Under the pieces are notes generated by a model. It searched no databases. It was given only the letters and a program-made list of their open reading frames with translations, and was not told where the DNA came from. The translations under genes were made by a program, and so were the position numbers. Positions 19,804 to 27,403 of a DNA stretch of 41,508 nt are shown piece by piece (the stretch's first letter is position 1; every line of letters starts with the position of its first letter). The stretch comes from Phycisphaerae bacterium (lineage in GTDB: Bacteria; Planctomycetota; Phycisphaerae; Sedimentisphaerales; Anaerobacaceae), in assembly GCA_021736645.1 (NCBI GenBank), contig JAIPFM010000006.1, forward strand, positions 1 to 41,508. The letters run 5' to 3'.

Positions 19804-20427
19804 ATGATGAGAAGTATCATTTTCACCCTGGGTGTATTATCCGTATTGGCCACGTCAGTATTGAGTGCGCCTGAACCTGCTGTGATTCAGGGTGCGGGTC
19901 TATGGACCGCTGATGTAAGATTTGAGCCCCTCCGTCAAATGGTGTATCAGCCCACTGAAACAGCCAAACCAAGGCGTTTCTGGTATACAATTCTGACCAT
20001 TGAGAACCATACGGGACAGGATATCGACTTCTTTTCGAAATGTGACCTCATGACAGACACATTTCAGATCCTGCCTGCAGGGAAACTGGTGCCCAAGGCC
20101 GTGTTTGAACAGATCAAAACCCGTCATCAGAGGAAATACCCTCTGCTGCAGTACCTGCCCAAGGTCAAGTCTCAGATCCTCCAGGGCGAGGACAATGCCA
20201 TTGATGTGGCCATTATCTGGTCTGACATAGATCCACAATCAAAGGGCATCAAGCTGTATGTTGCAGGTTTGAGCAATGAGACTGCGGCAGTAGACGTGCC
20301 GGGTGCTGAAAACGCCAAGATTTTCTTGAGAAAGACCCTGGAACTCAGTTTCCAGCTCAGGGGAGAGTCTGTATGGCGTGCTGATTCAGATATCGTATTC
20401 AAGGGCAAACGCTGGGTCATGCGTTAG
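19804..20427 (+). CDS. Secreted hypothetical protein
   Basis: 207 aa, family not recognised. A Sec signal peptide (about 1-22, cleavage near VLSA-PEP) precedes a mostly beta-strand mature domain. Notable segments are FWYTILTIENHTGQDIDFFSKCDLMTD, which has the look of an immunoglobulin-like fold, and IDVAIIWSDIDPQSKGIKLYVAGLSNET. The ATG has GAGGG 5 nt upstream; a second ATG follows at once. The gene ends one base before the stop of the converging polyprenyl synthase gene. An exported, soluble or lipid-free periplasmic protein is the best reading. No enzyme motif is visible. Confidence 0.85.
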   Translation: MMRSIIFTLGVLSVLATSVLSAPEPAVIQGAGLWTADVRFEPLRQMVYQPTETAKPRRFWYTILTIENHTGQDIDFFSKCDLMTDTFQILPAGKLVPKAVFEQIKTRHQRKYPLLQYLPKVKSQILQGEDNAIDVAIIWSDIDPQSKGIKLYVAGLSNETAAVDVPGAENAKIFLRKTLELSFQLRGESVWRADSDIVFKGKRWVMR

Positions 20428-20428
20428 G

Positions 20429-21439
20429 TTACGTGACACGCAGCACCAAGCCTCTGGCCAGGGACTCCAGGGCATGTCGAGCAGGTGTTTCGGGGAGTTC
20501 CATCAGCCTTGAGAGACCCTGAGAGGTGAATTTTTCCACTTCGTTTTGCGCATACGCCAGGCTGTCAGTCTGCTCAATGGCAGCCATCAATGCCTTGCTG
20601 GGTGACTCTGAAGGCACTGTCAAATCGGCCAGCATGAGTTCCCGCTGATCCTGTGTGACCTGACTGAGCATGTAAATCACGGGCAGGGTGGCTTTCTGGC
20701 ACTCCTGATCCCTACCCAATGACTTTCCTGCCAGATCATCGTCTCCCCTCAGATCCATCATGTCGTCCACAATCTGAAAGGCGATACCCACGTCCAGCCC
20801 ATACCCTTTCAAGGCCTCAATCTGGTCAGGCTCAGCCAGGGATAATGCAGCCCCCACCTCACAGCACCCGGCAAAGAAAGAAGCTGTTTTGTCCTCGACC
20901 ATGCTTAAATATTCCGGCGCAGACACGGACCAGTCACCTTGACGCATGGTTTGCCGCAACTCCCCCTTACATACCTGGCCTGCAGTTCGCGCAATAATTC
21001 TGGCGACTTCCGGAGGCAGTTCCGTACACATGCCAAACACCACGGTCAGGATGAAATCCCCAATGAGTACCGCTGATTCATTGCCCCACAGGGCATTGAC
21101 AGTGGGCTGAGACCTGCGTACATCACTCAAATCCAGGACATCGTCATGCAGCAGCGTGGCCACATGAATCATCTCCATCATGGCGGCCGCGAGAATATGG
21201 TGATGGGTCATATTGGCACAGGCCTCGCCAGACAGAAGCACCAGGGCCGGCCGAAGCATCTTTCCCTGAACCAGTGCCAGATGATCTAGAAGCGCATCCA
21301 GATCCGGTTCTGAAGCAGCATCGCGAAGCCGATTCAGAATCAACGAGCGGACCTGTTCCAATGCGTCCGAGACCAGATCCAGCGCAGGGACTTGCGGCCT
21401 GCTGAGATCGTTTTCATTCCTCTTAGTTGCCTTGGGCAT
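20429..21439 (-). CDS. Polyprenyl diphosphate synthase (trans-isoprenyl, IspB/HepT-like)
   Basis: 336 aa. It condenses isopentenyl diphosphate units on an allylic primer to make a long-chain polyprenyl diphosphate, used for quinone side chains or related carriers. The first Asp-rich motif is DDVLD (99-103, in LLHDDVLDLSDVRR). The second is DDMMD (225-229, in FQIVDDMMDLRGDD). GKMLRPALVLLSG and GNESAVLIGDF are also family blocks. The ATG at 21439 was chosen because earlier in-frame starts lie deep inside ilvE and add a non-family hydrophobic stretch. It overlaps ilvE by 17 nt, so the two are probably coupled. The chain length made cannot be told from the sequence. Confidence 0.95.
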   Translation of the reverse strand: MPKATKRNENDLSRPQVPALDLVSDALEQVRSLILNRLRDAASEPDLDALLDHLALVQGKMLRPALVLLSGEACANMTHHHILAAAMMEMIHVATLLHDDVLDLSDVRRSQPTVNALWGNESAVLIGDFILTVVFGMCTELPPEVARIIARTAGQVCKGELRQTMRQGDWSVSAPEYLSMVEDKTASFFAGCCEVGAALSLAEPDQIEALKGYGLDVGIAFQIVDDMMDLRGDDDLAGKSLGRDQECQKATLPVIYMLSQVTQDQRELMLADLTVPSESPSKALMAAIEQTDSLAYAQNEVEKFTSQGLSRLMELPETPARHALESLARGLVLRVT

Positions 21440-22283
21440 ACTCAAAAAACTTCTTTCTAAGCAATTTTGTGATGGGGCCGGGTTGACCGTCCCCAATAAT
21501 ACGGCCATCAATATCCACAATACCAATGACTTCAGCGGCTGTTCCGGTCAGGAAAAATTCCTCGCTGGTATACAGATCAAACCGCGTTAAATTCTTTTCC
21601 TCCACAGACAGGCCCTCTTCGCGGGCCAGTTTGATGACAACATTACGGGTAATCCCTTCCAGGGACCCGGCTGATACGGGCGGGGTGTTGATCACACCCC
21701 TTCTCACCACAAACACATTGTCACCCGTGGCTTCAGCCACATACCCCTCATGATTGTACATAATGGCTTCCATGACATTGCTGTCAAGGGCTTCGATTTT
21801 GGCCAGAATATTGTTGAGATAATTCAGGCTCTTGATCTGTGGCGGCAAGGCCTGAGGATGATTCCTGACGGTCGAGGCACTGATAATCTTCATGCCTTTC
21901 TCATACAATTCCTCAGGATAGAGTTGGATTTTGCTCGCAATAATGATCACCATAGGATGGTGACACACAAAGGGATTCAATCCCAGGGTGCCCACACCAC
22001 GGCTGATGACCAGGCGAATATAGCCATTCCCCACCTCATTAGCAGCCACGGTCTCTCTCATAGCCTCAATCAGCTGAGCCTTGTCCATGGGAATGGTGAG
22101 CCGAATGGCATGGGCTGACTCATATAAACGATCAATATGGGCCTCTTCTTCAAAGATTCTCTGGTGGTACACACGAATCCCTTCAAACACACCATCCCCA
22201 TACAGCAGTCCATGATCAAACACCGAGATCTTGGCATCTGCCTCGTCCACCAGTGTACCATCCAGCCAAATCTTTAAACCCAT
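21423..22283 (-). CDS. ilvE: Branched-chain amino acid aminotransferase
   Basis: 286 aa, PLP fold type IV. It transfers the amino group between glutamate and the keto acids of valine, leucine and isoleucine. Marks: DHGLLYGDGVFEGIRVY near the N-terminus, the PLP Lys151 in KSLNYLNN, EATGDNVFVV, and GITRNVVIKLA plus EEFFLTGTAAEV for the phosphate-binding side. D-amino-acid transaminase is a close relative; the GDGVFEGIRVY block and the Lys context favour IlvE. GGAG lies 6 nt before the ATG. It follows lolD by 32 nt and overlaps the polyprenyl synthase gene. Confidence 0.95.
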   Translation of the reverse strand: MGLKIWLDGTLVDEADAKISVFDHGLLYGDGVFEGIRVYHQRIFEEEAHIDRLYESAHAIRLTIPMDKAQLIEAMRETVAANEVGNGYIRLVISRGVGTLGLNPFVCHHPMVIIIASKIQLYPEELYEKGMKIISASTVRNHPQALPPQIKSLNYLNNILAKIEALDSNVMEAIMYNHEGYVAEATGDNVFVVRRGVINTPPVSAGSLEGITRNVVIKLAREEGLSVEEKNLTRFDLYTSEEFFLTGTAAEVIGIVDIDGRIIGDGQPGPITKLLRKKFFEYAQGN

Positions 22284-22315
22284 AACAACTCCAGACTAGT
22301 CGCCAATAAGAACCC

Positions 22316-23038
22316 TCAACTCAAGTTCGGTTCAGAGAGTCCTTGTCTTATCTTACCATCCACCAATTGGATGGTTCTAGTTGCCTGATGAGCAATTCGG
22401 GCGTCGTGCGTGACCATCACGATTGTCTGACCATCCCTGTTTAACTGCTCAAAGACCTCTAAAATACTGTTTCCTGTGGCAGAGTCAAGGTTTCCTGTGG
22501 GTTCATCTGCCAAAAGTAGGACCGGATCATTGATTAATGCCCTGGCAATGGCCACACGCTGACGTTCCCCGCCGGACAATTGATACGGTTTATGGGCCAG
22601 GCGATCCTTCAATCCCATACGCCCCAGGAGGTCCTGGGCCTTGATTCTGGCTTGAGCGCGGCACGACAGCCACGCCCCCACACTGCATCCTGCCATCACA
22701 GGCACCAGCACATTTTCAAGTATATTGAGTTCGTCCAGGAGGTGATAAAACTGAAAGACAAATCCCGCATCTCGGTTCCTGAACCGATTCAAGCCGCCCA
22801 TGCCCAAGCGCGTGAGGTCTTTGCCCTGGAACAGCACAGATCCCTGATCTGCCCTGTCCAAACCACCGAACAGATGCAACAACGTACTTTTCCCGCTGCC
22901 GGAGGCCCCGATGACTGCCAGGAATTCGCCAGCATTCACCTTGAGATCGACCCCCTTAAGGACCGACACCTGGGCCGCGCCCATGCGGTAGGCCTTGTGT
23001 ATATTTCGAGCCTCTAAAATCACATCCGACACGGTCAT
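22316..23038 (-). CDS. lolD: Lipoprotein-releasing ABC transporter ATPase (LolD-like)
   Basis: 240 aa. Walker A GASGSGKS (44-51), FQFYHLLDELNILENV (Q-loop region), signature LSGGE (154-158), Walker B LLLADEPTGNLD (176-185), switch His in VMVTHD. These features are those of the MacB/LolD group, which powers extraction of lipoproteins or peptides from the inner membrane. The start is uncertain: at the ATG at 23038 the GGAG directly touches the start, whereas a GTG at 23032 would have it 6 nt away. It follows two FtsX-domain permease genes (5-nt gap), which fits a LolCDE-type transporter. Confidence 0.93.
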   Translation of the reverse strand: MTVSDVILEARNIHKAYRMGAAQVSVLKGVDLKVNAGEFLAVIGASGSGKSTLLHLFGGLDRADQGSVLFQGKDLTRLGMGGLNRFRNRDAGFVFQFYHLLDELNILENVLVPVMAGCSVGAWLSCRAQARIKAQDLLGRMGLKDRLAHKPYQLSGGERQRVAIARALINDPVLLLADEPTGNLDSATGNSILEVFEQLNRDGQTIVMVTHDARIAHQATRTIQLVDGKIRQGLSEPNLS

Positions 23039-23043
23039 CTCCG

Positions 23044-24393
23044 TTATAACTGACTCACCTGAAGGGTTTTTGCGGGTTGTAATCGAGCCGCCTGCCATGC
23101 AGGAATCAAGGCCCCTGTCAAACAGGACACCAGGGCAAACAGACCGATCAGGACCACCATACTCACGTCAATGTCATGGGGAATTTCGTCAATGGCAAAC
23201 ATGGCTCGATTGAACAGTTGGAAATGAAATTTTTCAAATAGCCAGGCTTCCACGCCATTCATCCTGCTCAAAAACAACCAGCCCCCGCCAAGCCCCAGAC
23301 CTGCGCCCAGAGATCCGATCATGAGTGCAAATAGCCAATACAATCCCATAATTTGAATCGATGACACCCCCATGCTCTTGAGCGTGCCAATGTCTTTGCT
23401 CTTGTGGCTGACAATCATGTAAAAAATGACTAATACAATAAAGACCGTGGTCAAGCCCACCAGCACGAACATAAATACCAGGGCCAGCTCCTCTTTTTCC
23501 ACAGGCGCGATCATGGCCCTGCAGTATCGCTTCCAATCCTGGACATGCACCGTATCCAGGAGAAAAGCCAGATTACGACCCGCACAGTCCTGTTTAAAGG
23601 CCTCAAACACGCTGGCAGTCTCTTGGGTCCCCTGGTTGATCGTCGTGGCTTCTCTAAATCGTATATGCAGGGCGCTGATACGCGGCACCGGCAAATCCAT
23701 ACCGCTCAGTTGCTGGGCCTCATGTAACGCCACATACACCACCTGGTCATCATTTTTTGGCAACCCGGAATGAACCGTGTCTGTCAAGGTAAAGCGTTTG
23801 GTACTCACCTCGCCCACACCACTGCGCTTCAAAACGCCCCGGGCAGTCAGGGGAAAACACGTGACATCATAGTCTCTCGGCCACAGAAAATCGCTAAACG
23901 GATACTCACCGTTCTGGTCACGCATCAAGACACAATCCACGCCAAAGGCGCACCCCGGTCGATTGGCATCGCCAACCGCATCAAATACCTGACCCACCTG
24001 GTCGGATCGGTAGTGGAGAAAACGGGCGAACTCCGTGGCCTTCGCATGGCGCACAGGATCAATGCCCATCACTTCAATGCCATTGCTGTAGCCGGTACTG
24101 GTTTCCGTAAATAAACCGTAGGTCTTCACGACTGGCGACACAGCAGCCACGTCCGGCAGCGCCTCAAGGCGGGTCATGAGTTCGTCATAATAGGCAAAGC
24201 CCACAAGCGACTCAGTACCCACCACACAATCCCCGACCAGGGCATGATTCACATCCTTCCAACCAGCCAGCAGACCGTGCATCACGGTCAGCACCACCAG
24301 CGTGACAAATACGCTCAGTGCCACTGTCAGCACTGCCAGGGACGCGATACGTCGCTTGAACATGTATTTGATGGCCAATATAAGTTGAAGCAT
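23044..24393 (-). CDS. ABC transporter permease, LolC/LolE family (second copy)
   Basis: 449 aa. One N-terminal membrane helix (about 15-42) is followed by a large periplasmic MacB-type domain (about 45-300). Three C-terminal helices with an FtsX-like domain (about 305-440) include KSKDIGTLKSMGVSSIQIMGLY and a final ALIPAWQAARLQPAKTLQ. This is the LolC/LolE layout for transfer of lipoproteins to the LolA pathway. It partners the permease encoded just upstream and the ATPase just downstream. The ATG has no Shine-Dalgarno sequence; a heptamer repeat array fills the leader up to within a few bases of the start. Confidence 0.92.
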   Translation of the reverse strand: MLQLILAIKYMFKRRIASLAVLTVALSVFVTLVVLTVMHGLLAGWKDVNHALVGDCVVGTESLVGFAYYDELMTRLEALPDVAAVSPVVKTYGLFTETSTGYSNGIEVMGIDPVRHAKATEFARFLHYRSDQVGQVFDAVGDANRPGCAFGVDCVLMRDQNGEYPFSDFLWPRDYDVTCFPLTARGVLKRSGVGEVSTKRFTLTDTVHSGLPKNDDQVVYVALHEAQQLSGMDLPVPRISALHIRFREATTINQGTQETASVFEAFKQDCAGRNLAFLLDTVHVQDWKRYCRAMIAPVEKEELALVFMFVLVGLTTVFIVLVIFYMIVSHKSKDIGTLKSMGVSSIQIMGLYWLFALMIGSLGAGLGLGGGWLFLSRMNGVEAWLFEKFHFQLFNRAMFAIDEIPHDIDVSMVVLIGLFALVSCLTGALIPAWQAARLQPAKTLQVSQL

Positions 24394-24400
24394 AGTTTAT

Positions 24401-24511
24401 AGTTTTCAGTGTTCGGTTTTCAGTGTTCAGTTAGGCATTCAATCTTCAGATGACTGTATGCAGTATCAAAAATGCGTCTTTCTAAATACTGCTTACTGAA
24501 AACTGAAAACC
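24401..24511. repeat. Inverted pair of heptamer arrays between the two Lol permease genes
   Basis: Plus-strand 24401-24431 reads AGTTTTC, AGTGTTC, GGTTTTC, AGTGTTC, AGT. The segment 24495-24508 reads ACTGAAA, ACTGAAA. The two arrays face each other: 24415-24434 pairs with 24492-24511 with only a few mismatches, leaving a loop of about 57 nt. They fill most of the 149-bp gap in an otherwise tight operon, and one arm lies directly before the ATG at 24393. Confidence 0.8.
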
Positions 24512-24542
24512 ACAGGGCTTTTTGCGAAAGTCCTGTTATTGG

Positions 24543-25871
24543 TTATTCGTATCTCAGGATATCTACGGGCTGCATGCGTCCAGCCAGGATGGCCGGAATC
24601 AGGGCGCCTATGGAGGCAGCAAGAATCGCGTATCCACTGATCTGGGCTGCGGAACTCCAGTTGATCCGATTGGGAATCTGACTGAACAGGTACACACTGC
24701 TGTCCCAGAGATTCAGACCAAACGCTGCGGCAATCCACTGCTCAATGGTATTGATGTTGTGTGTAAACAGATAACCGAGACCCATGCCAAAGAGCGAGCC
24801 AATCACACCCACGAACATGCCAAAGCCCAGAAAAATGCTGACCACACCCCAGCTCGAACACCCACAGCTCTTGATCACGCCAATGTCCTTGCGTTTGAGA
24901 TGCACGATCATATAGAAAATACAGAAAACCAGGAAGATCACACCCACATCCACAATGCTGAACACGGACAATAGAATCGCCATCTGCTTGTTCAGTTCCT
25001 GCATGTAATCCGCCTGGAGATCCTTGGCCGTATAGAATTGACAGTACACGGACAGTTTCTGTTCTCGAACAAAGGCGGCCCACTGCCTTTTCATGGCCTC
25101 TATGGCCGCACCCGCATCCGCCCCCTCAGCCAGGCGAATCTGCATACGTTTGACCTTGACTTCATCGGTCTGGTACAGGGCCTTGTACAAGGGGCTCAAA
25201 GGCAAATACACGGCTTCACTGTCAAACTGAGAATGTCCGGCAAATACAATATCAGACACCCTGAATTTAAGGGTTCTGCTGCGCGGAGACTGTGCGACTG
25301 CCTGACTCGTTTGCGTCTCGTGGTCCACAGTCCCGCTGGTCAGGGCCAGCTGATCACCCATGGACTCATTGGCCAGATCAAAATCATACTGGTCCGTGAC
25401 CTCATTGGGCTCGGTCAGCAGGCCCACGCCCACAAAGCCGCCAATGCTGTCGGCATGGTCAGGCACGTCAAAGGATAGATTCTGATCCTGACTCCTGTGC
25501 ACCAAAGACCGCTTGAGACTGGGCATGTCATTCAAGCGGGTCTCATCCAGGCCAAAGATCTGAACATAGCGTACATGCCCCTTGCCCACATGAAGCAGCC
25601 CCGGTGTCAGCATCACGGACACGGCAGCTTCCACCTCTGGCAGCGTCTCAAGTTTATGAGCCAGCACCTCATAGTGGGGAAACGCCACATCGCTCTGGAG
25701 CAGCACATCCCCGATCAGATCCTCGGCACTCTGTTCGTAGGCCTGGATAAATCCGGAGAACAGACTGGCCACGACAATCAACAGGGCCACGGACAGGGCC
25801 ACAGCTGCAATGCTGAGAAGGACAAGTTTTCTCTTGCAGAGATACTTCAGCCATAGCAGCAATTTCAGCAT
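24543..25871 (-). CDS. ABC transporter permease, LolC/LolE family (first copy)
   Basis: 442 aa with the same plan as the next gene: an N-terminal helix (about 18-45), a periplasmic MacB-type domain (about 46-300) and a C-terminal FtsX-like domain with three helices. Its motifs are LKRKDIGVIKSCGCSSWGVV and GALIPAILAGRMQPVDIL. It differs enough from the second permease to act as the other half of a LolC/LolE heterodimer. It starts 35 nt after lysS, and that gap is almost wholly a heptamer array. Only a weak GGA precedes the ATG. A lysS-lolC-lolD order is known in other bacteria, for example deltaproteobacteria, which supports the assignment. Confidence 0.92.
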   Translation of the reverse strand: MLKLLLWLKYLCKRKLVLLSIAAVALSVALLIVVASLFSGFIQAYEQSAEDLIGDVLLQSDVAFPHYEVLAHKLETLPEVEAAVSVMLTPGLLHVGKGHVRYVQIFGLDETRLNDMPSLKRSLVHRSQDQNLSFDVPDHADSIGGFVGVGLLTEPNEVTDQYDFDLANESMGDQLALTSGTVDHETQTSQAVAQSPRSRTLKFRVSDIVFAGHSQFDSEAVYLPLSPLYKALYQTDEVKVKRMQIRLAEGADAGAAIEAMKRQWAAFVREQKLSVYCQFYTAKDLQADYMQELNKQMAILLSVFSIVDVGVIFLVFCIFYMIVHLKRKDIGVIKSCGCSSWGVVSIFLGFGMFVGVIGSLFGMGLGYLFTHNINTIEQWIAAAFGLNLWDSSVYLFSQIPNRINWSSAAQISGYAILAASIGALIPAILAGRMQPVDILRYE

Positions 25872-25883
25872 AGCGATTCCAGG

Positions 25884-25911
25884 ATCTAGGGTCTAGGGGT
25901 CAGGGGTCAGG
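25884..25911. repeat. Heptamer array ATCTAGG/GTCTAGG/GGTCAGG/GGTCAGG
   Basis: Four perfect-phase 7-mers on the plus strand fill the gap between lysS and the first Lol permease. The lysS stop codon (25909-25907, read as TGA on the minus strand) lies within the last unit, so the repeat supplies the end of that gene. Confidence 0.85.
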
Positions 25912-27403
25912 AGCCAGAAGGCTCATTGTTTTCCTGGGTGTCTGCCTGGGCCTTTTTGGGCTTGAGCAGGGGGAACAGGACCACGTCTCGGATGGTGGAC
26001 GCATTGGTCAGGACCATGACCAGACGGTCTATGCCAATGCCCAACCCCCCGGCCGGCGGCATGCCGTATTTCAGGGCATCCACATAATCCGTGTCCATGG
26101 TGGCCATGGTGTCTTGCTGACCGCGCAGTTGGATTCGGAAATTTTCTTCCTGAATGGCCGGGTCATTCAGCTCTGAATACGCATTGGCCAGTTCCATACT
26201 GGACACAAACAATTCAAAGCGTTCTGCAATCTCAGGATTGTCCTTTTTGCGCCGGGTCAGGGGACACAGGGCAGCCGGATAGTCACACACAAATGTGGGA
26301 TTGATCAGATGCTCTTCCACAGTGGCTTCAAACACCTCGTTGATCACCACGACATCATCCATGCCGGCCTCTTCAATGCCCAGGCTTCTGGCCTTGGCGC
26401 GTACCGCAGAAAGATCGTCAATGTCACACCCAGCATGTTCCTTGAGCAAATCCGCATAGGTCACCCTGCGCCAGGGACGGCTCAAATCAATGGATTTTCC
26501 ATCATACTCAATGTGGAGACCGCCGCTGTGACGTTCAGCGCACAGACACACCATCTCCTCAGTGAGATCCATCATGGAACGATAGTCGCCATAGGCCTGG
26601 TACAGCTCAATCATGGTAAACTCGGGATTGTGCCGACGGCTGAGCCCTTCGTTTCTGAAGCTGCGATTGATCTCGAATACGCGTTCCAGACCGCCGACCA
26701 GGAGTCGTTTGAGAAACAGCTCCGGCGAAATACGCAGAAACAGGTCTATGTCCAGACTGTTGTGATGCGTGATAAACGGCTTGGCAGCGGCCCCCCCGGC
26801 AATGGACTGCATCATGGGGGTTTCAACCTCCAGGAAGCTGCGTTCCAGGAGATATTCCCGAATGGTATTGATGATGCCGCAGCGTGCCTTAAAGCGTTCC
26901 ATGACCTCGGGATTGGCCCACAGATCCACGTAGCGCTGGCGGTATCGCTGATCCACATCGGACAGGCCGTGGAATTTCTCAGGCGGCTGGCTCAGGCACT
27001 TGCTCAAGAAGGTCAGGCCGTTTTCTTCCCCCCAGATCGTGATCTCACCGGTACGTGTCTTGCCCAGCTGTCCCTGACAGCCGATGGTGTCTCCCAACTG
27101 CAGAAGCTTGGCCAGATCCCACTGACCGGCCATCATTTTTTTGCTCAAACCGATCTGCATCGTGCCTGTGACATCACGCAGGGTAATAAAAATCAGTTTA
27201 CCAATATCTCTGAGCAGCACAATGCGCCCTGCGACCCGGGCCCTTTGTGTGTCGTCGTCATCCACATAGCGTGCCTTGACCGAGGCAGATGATTCTGCAT
27301 CGTCGTAGCGAAGCCCATAGGGATCAATCCCCATGGCGGCCAGTTGGTCTCGTGTTTGTACTCGCTGCAATTCCAGTTTACTGGTGTCTTCGGGCGTGCT
27401 CAA
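25907..27403 (-). CDS. lysS: Lysyl-tRNA synthetase, class II
   Basis: 498 aa. It charges tRNA-Lys. An N-terminal OB-fold anticodon-binding domain (about 50-150: VAGRIVLLRDIGKLIFITLRD) is followed by the class II catalytic core. Motif 1 is near 175-200, motif 2 is RSFRNEGLSRRHNPEFTM (about 245-265) and motif 3 is GGLGIGIDRLVM (about 445-456). The start is TTG at 27403, overlapping the stop of the protease gene (TTGA) with AAAGG upstream. The next ATG, at residue 24, would cut into conserved sequence. The short C-terminal tail ends within a heptamer repeat. Confidence 0.97.
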   Translation of the reverse strand: MSTPEDTSKLELQRVQTRDQLAAMGIDPYGLRYDDAESSASVKARYVDDDDTQRARVAGRIVLLRDIGKLIFITLRDVTGTMQIGLSKKMMAGQWDLAKLLQLGDTIGCQGQLGKTRTGEITIWGEENGLTFLSKCLSQPPEKFHGLSDVDQRYRQRYVDLWANPEVMERFKARCGIINTIREYLLERSFLEVETPMMQSIAGGAAAKPFITHHNSLDIDLFLRISPELFLKRLLVGGLERVFEINRSFRNEGLSRRHNPEFTMIELYQAYGDYRSMMDLTEEMVCLCAERHSGGLHIEYDGKSIDLSRPWRRVTYADLLKEHAGCDIDDLSAVRAKARSLGIEEAGMDDVVVINEVFEATVEEHLINPTFVCDYPAALCPLTRRKKDNPEIAERFELFVSSMELANAYSELNDPAIQEENFRIQLRGQQDTMATMDTDYVDALKYGMPPAGGLGIGIDRLVMVLTNASTIRDVVLFPLLKPKKAQADTQENNEPSGS

